From Histoplasma ohiense (taxonomy: Eukaryota; Ascomycota; Eurotiomycetes; Onygenales; Ajellomycetaceae), in assembly GCA_017607445.1 (NCBI GenBank), contig JAEVHH010000002.1, positions 5,858,001-5,922,000 on the forward strand: a stretch of 64,000 nucleotides of DNA, given 5' to 3'. Positions 56,605 through 64,000 of this stretch are shown in pieces (position 1 is the first letter of the stretch; every line of letters starts with the position of its first letter). Below the pieces are notes generated by a model that saw nothing but the letters and a program-made list of their open reading frames with translations, did not search any database and was not told the origin of the DNA. A program made the translations under genes and the position numbers.

Positions 56605-57231
56605 TGTGACAGATTAGCACCTGTTAGTAATTAACTTATGCAACCAACTCCTCTTCTGCACCCACTCATTTCTGACTGTTGTCATCTTGTGTAACTCTCA
56701 ATGTTCTTCTGCTCTGTGCTCTGCACTTGTGTAGTCTCTAATGATTCTTCTGTGTAGCTTCTTATGTTCTCTCACTCTGTGTTCTGCACTCATATAGTCT
56801 CTAACAATTCTTCTGTGTAGCTTCTTACATTCTTCCACTCTGTGTTCCACACTCACATAGTCTCTAACAATTCTTCTGTGTAGCCCTCAACAATTCTCTC
56901 ACCCCACATTCCACACTTATATAGTTTCTAACAATTCTTACATGTACCTCTTAATGTTCTTCTGCTCCATGCTCCACTGTGGAGCGGCTTCTGATATTCT
57001 TCCACTCTGAACTTTCCTCTATAAGAACCCTCTTTGTATGACCTTTTCTTCTGATTTCTTTTCTCTTTCTTTTCTTAATCAATTCATAATCTGTAATTAG
57101 AATAGTACCAAATTGTTAATTGAAGTATGCCTGTTACATTATGAATTGATTCTTCTGTGTTTTAGGCCTGAGTGTCTCATTATTAGTTCTTACACCTGAG
57201 TGCATCATTTAAGACCTGAGTGCCTTGTTAC
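56605..57231 (+). repeat. LTR copy A (upstream, heavily CpG-depleted)
   Basis: The copy begins TGTGACAGATTAGCACC, homologous to the LTRs at 57232 and 62706, and abuts the next LTR directly, ending ...TTGTTAC. It contains four tandem ~63-bp units starting at 56732, 56795, 56858 and 56922 and a TATAAGAACCC promoter-like box at 57021. Nearly every CpG present in copy B is TG or CA here. It is a solo LTR, or the remnant of another element or of recombination. Confidence 0.8.
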
Positions 57232-57777
57232 TGTGACGGGTTAGCACTCATTAGTAATCAACTTACGCAACCAACTCCCCTTCTGCACCCGCTCGTTCCT
57301 GGCCGTTGTGACCTCGCGTAACCCTCGATGTTCTTCCGCTCCGTGCTCTGCGCTCGTGTAGTTTCTAACAATTCTTCCGCATAGCTTCTTATGTTCTCCT
57401 GCTCTGTGTTCCACACTTGTGTAGTCTCTAATGATTCTTCCGTGTAGCCCTCAATGATTCCCCCGCCCCACATTCCGCGCTTGTGTAGCTTCTAATGATT
57501 CTTATGTGTACCCCTTAATGTTCTTCTGCTCCGCGCTCCACTGTGGAGCAGCTTCTGATATTCTTCCACCTTGAACTTTCCCTTATAAGAACCCCTTTTG
57601 TACAACCTTTTCTTCTGATTTCTTTTCTCTTTCTTTTCTTAATCAATTTGTAATCTGTAATTAGAATAGTATCAAATTGTTAATTGAAGTACATCTGTTA
57701 CATTACAAATTGATTCTTCTGTGTTTAAGGCCTGAGTGCCTCATTATTAGTTCTTATGCTCAAGTGCATTGTTACCA
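57232..57777 (+). repeat. 5' LTR (copy B) of element 1
   Basis: This copy begins TGTGACGGGTTAGCACTC. It has three tandem ~63-bp units at 57359, 57422 and 57486, and a TATAAGA box at 57584. It retains many CpG sites that are TG/CA in copy A. The 3' limit is tentatively the ...GTTACCA ending at 57777; no obvious tRNA primer-binding site follows. Confidence 0.75.
57584..57590 (+). promoter_or_regulatory. TATA-like box of the LTR promoter
   Basis: TATAAGA within TATAAGAACCC is kept at the same place in all three LTR copies (57021, 57584, 63058), despite heavy mutation around it. Confidence 0.5.
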
Positions 57778-58072
57778 GTTCTTACACCTGAGTGTGTCGT
57801 TTACAGACCTGAGTGTCTAGTCATTATAAGAGATCCCTCATGGGTCTGAGTGCTCTTATCATTAGTTATATAGGCTGTTGTGTCTAAGCATCTGAAACAC
57901 AATCAACTGTGTTCTACGAGGCCTGAGTGCCTATGAACCATAACACTGTGAATAGTGTTCATGAAGAAGCTTGACCAAGCTTAGCATCACAACACTGTGA
58001 ATAGTGCCTGTGAGAGGACTGAGTATTCCTTTTCTTTTTTTTTTTTATTATTATATGTTCTTAGATATCAAA

Positions 58073-59086
58073 ATGAACTACAAGCAATTCTACAAACACC
58101 CACCACATCTGAATGCAATGGATGATAACTTAGACCTATGAAGCATCCTTCAGCAGCAGGTGCTACAGATGGCTGAATTGCAATGATGACTTGCTGAGAT
58201 GAGCACTTCTGTGTTCACTGTTCCTCCTACACCCGTGCCTCATGAAAAGCCCTCAAGAGAGAAGCTCCCAATCCTCGACAAATATGAGGGAGACCTAGTG
58301 CTCTACCTCATGTGGAAGTCAAAAGTGAATGCCAAATTGAACATCGATGGACAAGCAATAGGCTCACTATCCAATCAAGCGTGGTATATCCATAGCAGGT
58401 TGGATGGCGATGCATTAGCAAAATTCCAACCCTGAATGAGTCATTGCCAGAACCACCAGTGTATGCCAGAGCTAGTCTTCCAACAACTCAACTCCCTCTT
58501 CCTCAATTCTATGCTTCAAGCCAAGGTGTTAGACTGGCTTAATTGAACTCATCAGATGGATGTTGTGTTGGCAACTTATCTTTCTGAATTCAATTGCAAG
58601 CTCCTAGAAGCAGGTGGGCAAGACTGGGATGATGCCATCAAGATCAACATATTGTTCAAGAACTTGAACTTCCAATTGCATAACTGAAGTGTAGGGTGTC
58701 CAAAGCCCTCAACATACAGTGAATTCTGCACTGATCTTTGTCTGTTGGACAACAACCTGTCTCAGTTCCGCGCGCTCCAAAATTGCAGAGGATTCTGCTG
58801 AACAAATGTGTACACCTTGAACCACTCTGCAGCACCCCCCGCCTCCGAACCAGAATCAATGGACTGGGTCCCACATGTAAATGCAAGTTGCCTGAGGGTC
58901 CCCAACATCTCAGAAAAGGATGCTGCCGACTGAATCACCAGAGGAGTCTGCATACACTGTGACAAGCCAGAGCACTTCACAAACCAATGTTCAAATGCAA
59001 TTGCTCTGAGTAAACCCCCCATGCGTGTAAACACTGTGTCGCCTGCAGATAGGCAAGAACAGGGAAAAGATGAGCTCTCACCCTAA
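58073..59086 (+). pseudogene. Degenerate gag of element 1, with CCHC zinc knuckle
   Basis: The frame from the ATG at 58073 (MNYKQFYKHPPHLN) carries recognisable Gag sequence: KPSREKLPILDKYEGDLVLY, NQAWYIHSRLDGDALAKFQP, and after several stops a zinc knuckle C-x2-C-x4-H-x4-C at 58949-58990 (CIHC...H...C). It ends at TAA 59084-59086. Internal TGA codons at the QSILQQQ and ELQQ positions and after AKFQP correspond to CAA or TGA in the second copy (63484), implying ancestral CGA codons. Confidence 0.85.
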
Positions 59087-62000
59087 AACACAGACAAGAG
59101 CTCAAGGAGCAGAAAGCTAGCTGGAGATTTGAGCAGAAGATGCAAGTGGATGTAATCATGATCTCTGTCATTGTAAATAGCTTAGTCAACATATGAGCAA
59201 TGATAGACAGTGGTTTCCTTCACTATGCTCTTATAGACACCCAGCTGGTTGAGAAGCATAAGCTCCAGTGTATCTTCTTTCTCAAACTGTGTAAGCTCAG
59301 TGGATTTGATGGCCTCAGAGGATCCGCCTCCTACAACATGGTAAGATTTAATGTTGATGTAGGAGGACATGAGAAAAAGAATGTATACACATACAAAATA
59401 CAAGACCTTGAGTACAATCTAATGCTCAGTCTATCATGACTCACAGAATTTGGAACCTTGTTGGATGCATGCAATCACTGTCTTATTTTCCCAGAAGATG
59501 ACTGTGTTTATGAGAAGGATGTTGATAGGACTGCTGATCTCACCCAGATATCAGTGGAAGTGTACAAACTACTAACCTGTCAAGTGCATGAGAAGAAGAA
59601 CATCCAAGTGTTTGCTGCTAGCATGGTGGATATCAAAAAAGTGTTAGAAAAGCTAGAACTCAAAGACCTCAAGAAACTGCACAAGGAACTACCCAAATTG
59701 TATGAAGACTTTGCAGATGTGTTTGATGAAAAAGAAGCTGAAAAGCTTCCTCCTCACTGAGAACCTGGTATAGATCATACAATCAAGCTCATCAAGAAGG
59801 ATGGTAAGGATCTGCAATCACTCTGAGATCCTCTCTACAGCATGTTGCATGACAAGCTCCTCATTCTATGAAAAACACTCAACAGACTATTGGACAAAGG
59901 CTTCATTTGTGTTAGCAACTCACCCACCGCAGCATCTGTACTGTTTGCAAAGAAATCAGAAGGAGGCTTACAATTCTGCATTGACTACTGAGAACTCAAC
60001 AAGATTACATGAAAGGACTGATACTCTCTCCCACTCATCAATGAAACACTTGAATGAGTAGGAAAAGCAAAATGATTTATGAAGCTTGACATCTCTGTGA
60101 CCTTCTATAAGATAAGGATTAATGAAGGTGACAAATGGCTAACCGCTTTTTGTACGTGTTATGGATTATATGAATGGACAGTGACCCCTTTTGGATTAGT
60201 GAATGCCCCGAGCACATTCCAGAAATACATTAACTGAGCTCTATGAGACCTGCTCAATGAGATCACCTCAGTGTACATGAACAATATTCTGATCTTCACT
60301 GATGGACTGCTCACTGAGCACTGCAAGCACATATGACAAGTGCTTGACCGCCTACAAAAAGCTGGACTGCAAGTGGACATTGACAAATGCAACTTCAAGA
60401 TCAAGTCTACAATCTACCTAGAATTCATCATTGAAGCTGAAAAAGGCGTACACATGGATTCTAAGAAGGTGGAAGCAATCCTCAACTGGAAGGCACCAGT
60501 CTCAGTAAAAAAGACTAGAAGCTTCCTAGAATTTGCCAACTTCTACTGAAGGTTCATCAAAGACTTCTCTGATATTGTACAACCACTGACAGACCTGACT
60601 CAGAAAGACACTGTGTTCCAATGGACTGACAAAGCAGACACAGCATTCAAAAAGCTGAAGCATATGTTCACAAGCACCTCAATGCTGCAATCATTCAATC
60701 TGAATAAGCATACAATTCTTGAAATGGACACCTCAGGTTATGTAGTAGATGGGGCACTGATGCAATATGATAACAAAGATGTTCTACAACTCTGTGCCTT
60801 CACCTCAAAAAAGATGTCACCCACTGAATGCAACTACAAGATCTACAACAAGGAGCTCCTAGCAATCATACAATATCTTGAAGAATGAGAGTCTGAACTT
60901 ATGAGTGTCAAAAAGTTTGAGATTGTTACTGATCATAAGAACTTAGAGTACTTCACAACCACTCATAAGCTCACTGAAAGACATATGCATTGGTCATTGT
61001 TTCTTAGCTGTTTTTCATTCACAATTCATTATCAATCTGAAGTAGAGAACACTCTTGCAGATGCTCTGTCCCACTGAGAACAAGATATACCATCTGATGA
61101 CTTGGACAACAGATGGAAACACTGAGAGCATTGATTAATCAACTCTGCAATCATAGAAAGTTCTACACAATCAGATGAACCCTGCATACATGTCAATCAG
61201 TCCTGAGCTCAAGAACCCTCGCTCGAAGAACAATGGAAGCTAGTGGCAGAAGCAGATGAATTCTGGCAACAAGCTGTTGAAGTCATACAAAACAGAGCAT
61301 CTCAATTCCCCACAAGCATATACTCAAGAACAGATATCTCAGCATGTTCAATCAATGATGACAACTGCTTATGCTTTTGAGATAGATGATGGGTCCCCAA
61401 TTCAGAACCTCTACAAACACAGATCATGCAAGAAATTCATGACTCACTGATGACCAGACACCCAGAATGTGAAATCATGTACAACATTGTCACCCAAGAA
61501 TTCTACTGGCCAGATATGTTGAAAGACATACATCAGTTTGTACACAACTGTGATTGCTGTGGCTCAGTGATGGCATGATGTGAACATCAAAAAGGGATGC
61601 TGAAGCCTCTATCTGTCTCTGACTGAACTTGGTGTGATATAGCTATCAATTTTGCAGTTTCCTTATCTGAGAGTGGAGGTTCTACAAACATTCTAGTTAT
61701 CATCAACTGACTCAGCAAGGGTGTAATACTACAGCTCTGTGACAAGATGGACACTGAAGTAGTTGCAGATGCCTTCATCAGAAGCCCATTCTATTGTATA
61801 CACAGTCTGCTCTCATCCATTGTGTCAGATAGAGACAGTCAATTCATCAGCACACTCTGAGCCCACATATGCCAATTATTAAGAATTGAATGAAAGTTAT
61901 CAACAGCATACCACCCAGAGACTGATGGAGCTACTGAGAGGATGATACAAACAGTAAAGAACATTCTCTGTAAGTTCTGCAATTACACACAAGACAACTG

Positions 62001-62718
62001 GAGCAACCTGCTGCCACACACTGAGATTGCAATTAACAGTCAAGATTCCACTACAACAGATGTAAGCTCATTCTTCCTTCTACATGGATACAACTTAGAG
62101 ATTCTGAACTTCCCTGAGACTCCCTGAGAAACCGCATACGCCCGCAGCCTCATACAGGCGGCAGAGAACATCATGAGCAAGCTGAAGAAAGCCCATGAAT
62201 GGGCAGAAGCTTCAATGATCAGCACTCAGCAAGATTACAAGAATCAAGCAAACATCAGAAGGAGTTCTGCAACTCAATATCATATAGAAGACAAAGTCTG
62301 ACTGGACCTCAAAAACATAAGAACAGACTGCCCCTCGCATACACTAGATTACCACCACACCAAGTATACAGTGAAGGAAGTGCTAGGCACACACAATTAT
62401 CAACTCAACACTCTGCCTGGCATTCATGATGTCTTTCATACAAACCTGCTCCAACCCGCAGCCGAGGATCCATTCCCCTCACAGAGAATCTCCAATTGAC
62501 AGCCACCCACCATCATAGGAGAAGACAATGAACTCAAGTGGGAAATCAAAGCAATTCTTGACAATAGAACCAACCACCGCCGCCGCAAATATCTTGTCAA
62601 ATGGGTAGGATATGATTGTCCGACCTGGGAACCTGCGTCCGCCTTGGAGGACACCGCCGCCCTCGACACCTACAAGTCCTCACTCACCTCAGTAGGGGGG
62701 GATAATGTGATGGGTTAG
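59062..62718 (+). pseudogene. Degenerate pol of element 1 (protease, RT, RNase H, integrase, chromodomain)
   Basis: Pol runs in the frame one base back from gag. The protease active site is MIDSG at 59200. Reverse transcriptase covers about 59780-60330 (KKDGKDLQS, PFGLVNAPSTFQKY), with the catalytic Y-x-D-D altered to YMNN. RNase H covers 60610-61080 (LEMDTSGYV, YNKELLAI, TDHKNLEYF). Integrase covers about 61430-62110, with an HHCC-like zinc region ending NCDCCG, the core SSIVSDRDSQF, and STAYHPETDGATERM. A chromodomain lies at about 62540-62690 (RRRKYLVKWVGYDCPTWEP). The frame is cut by many TGA codons, mostly where Arg (CGA) is expected, for example just before RFIKDFS. The TAG at 62716 lies in the LTR. 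Confidence 0.88.
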
Positions 62719-63183
62719 CATCTGTTAGTAATCAACTTACACAACCAACTCCCCTTCTGCACCTGCTCATTCCTGGCTGTTGTAATCTCATGTAACCCTC
62801 GATGTTCTTCCACTCTGTGCTCCGCACTTGCGTAGTTTCTAACAATTCTTCCATGTAGCTCCTTACATTCTCCCACTCTGTGTTCCATGCTCATATAGTC
62901 TCTAACAATTCTTCCGCGTAGCCCTCAATGATTCCCCCACCCCATGTTCCACACTTGTGTAGCTTCTAACAATTCTTACACATACCTCTTAATGTTCTTC
63001 CACTCCACGCTCCACTGTGGAGTGGCTTCTGATATTCTTCCGCCCCGAACTTTCCCCTATAAGAACCCCCTTCATACAACCTTTTCTTCTGATTTCTTTT
63101 CTCTTTCTTTCCTTAATCAATTCGTAATCTGTAATTAGGATAGTATCAAATCGTTAATTGAAGTACGCCTGTTACAATTACCA
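62706..63183 (+). repeat. LTR copy C: 3' LTR of element 1 and 5' LTR of element 2
   Basis: It follows the polypurine tract and begins TGTGATGGGTTAGCATC. It carries three ~63-bp units at 62833, 62896 and 62960 and TATAAG at 63058. Relative to copy B it lacks about 70 bp between ...CTGTTACA and ...ATTACCAG. It is followed by the same leader and gag as element 1, so one LTR serves two internal regions. Confidence 0.8.
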
Positions 63184-64000
63184 GTTCTTATGCCTGAGTG
63201 TGTTGTTTACAGATCTGAGTGCCTAGTCATTACAAGAGATCTCTCATGAGTCTGAGTGCCTCTATCATTAGTTATATAGACTGTTGTGTCTAAGCATCTG
63301 AAACACAATCAACTGTGTTCTACAAGGCCTGAGTGTCTACAAACTGTAATGCTGTGAATAGTGTTCATGAAGAAGCTTGATCAAGCTTAGTACTGCAACA
63401 CTGTGAATAGTGTCTGTGAGAGAACTGAGTGTCTACAAGTATTTCCTTTCTTTTATTATTATTACATGTTCTTAGATATCAAAATGAACTACAAGCAATT
63501 CTACAAACATCCACCACATCTGAACATGGCAGACAATAACTTAGATCTACAAAGCATTCTTCAGCAGCAGACACTACAGATGACTGAATTGCAACAATGA
63601 CTTACTGAGATGAGCACTTCTGCATTCATCATTCCTTCTACATCTGTGCCTCACAAAAAGCCTTCAAGAGAGAAGCTTTCAATTCTTGATAAATATAAGA
63701 GAGATCTAGTGCTCTATCTTGTGTGGAAGTTGAAAGCAAATGCCAAATTGGACATTGATGGACAAGCAATAGACTCACTATCCAATCAGATGTGGTATAT
63801 TCATAGCAGATTGAATGATGATGTGTTAGCAAAATTTCAACCCTGAATGAATCATTGTCAGAATCATCAGTGTACATCAGAGCTAGTCTTCTGACAACTC
63901 AACTCCCTCTTTCTCAATTCTACACTTCAAGTCAAGATATTGAACTGACTAAATCAAACTTGTCAGATGAATGTTGCATTGACAACTTATCTTTCTGAAT
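63184..64000 (+). mobile_element. Second chromovirus copy, 5' leader and gag, truncated by the window end
   Basis: The leader contains the same CTGAGTG repeats and the ATCAACTGTGTTCTAC block as element 1. Gag starts at the ATG at 63484 (MNYKQFYKHPPHLN) and continues with the same protein (KPSREKLSILDKYKRDLVLY) past TGA codons to the window end. It differs from element 1 largely by reciprocal TG/CA changes. Confidence 0.88.

Larger units (their letters stand above)
57232..63183 (+). mobile_element. Degenerate Ty3/Gypsy chromovirus (LTR retrotransposon), element 1
   Basis: The order is LTR (57232-about 57777), leader, gag, protease, reverse transcriptase, RNase H, integrase, chromodomain, a polypurine tract AGTAGGGGGGGATAA (62691-62705), then LTR (62706-about 63183). 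This order with a C-terminal chromodomain defines chromoviruses. More than twenty in-frame TGA codons and lost catalytic residues mean it cannot move on its own. No flanking target-site duplication is visible, because another LTR adjoins on the left and a second element's gag adjoins on the right. The LTR 3' boundary is uncertain; ending at ...TTACCA would give TG...CA termini. Confidence 0.9.

Noticed and set aside
56732..57548. CRISPR-like array in the LTRs
   Set aside because: The ~63-bp units are contiguous with no spacers and lie inside LTRs of a eukaryotic retrotransposon.

Overview
The window is nuclear DNA of a filamentous ascomycete. Genes carry short spliceosomal introns (about 50-185 bp, GT-AG with one apparent GC-AG), there are no operons, and the gene set is typical of Eurotiomycetes: creA, bro1, a STRIPAK-type MOB, SAP30, mitochondrial Lon and Mdj1. 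Wide AT-rich spacers, plus an abrupt change into CpG-depleted retrotransposon DNA after about 55 kb, suggest Onygenales, perhaps the Ajellomycetaceae. That placement is inference from recalled family resemblance; no database search was possible.

Layout. 0.1-6.1 kb: a HAUS6-type augmin subunit (+), a six-exon ZNG1/CobW GTPase (-) and an unrecognised acidic-tailed protein with an apparent frameshift (+). 8.3-10 kb: a phocein-type MOB protein (+). 13.1-16.2 kb: a large kinase-like protein (-) whose tail carries five copies of the motif LPINPA. 20.6-26.2 kb: mitochondrial Lon (-) and mitochondrial Hsp40 Mdj1 (+) head to head across 422 bp, so two partners in matrix protein quality control may share one promoter region. 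27.5-33.4 kb: the ESCRT-associated protein Bro1 (+) converges on the carbon catabolite repressor CreA (-). 34.8-51.4 kb: about 16.6 kb in which the only confident gene is an intron-containing tRNA-Arg(CCG). 51.4-54.9 kb: SAP30-type Sin3/HDAC subunit (+) converging on a membrane-anchored MOSC protein (-).

From about 56.3 kb to the window end lies an array of degenerate Ty3/Gypsy chromoviruses: an extra LTR, a full LTR-gag-pol-LTR unit, then a second gag immediately beyond the shared LTR. Gag, zinc knuckle, protease, reverse transcriptase, RNase H, integrase and chromodomain can all be followed but are broken by many TGA codons. Comparing the two gag copies gives reciprocal TG/CA differences at inferred ancestral CpG sites, which points to RIP-like or methylation-deamination mutation.

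The least explained signals are the LPINPA repeat tail, the CpG mutation mosaic, the in-register slippery heptamer at the gag/pol boundary, the 12-nt exon in ZNG1, and three homopolymers of exactly 32 nt. No wholly new multigene system is evident.
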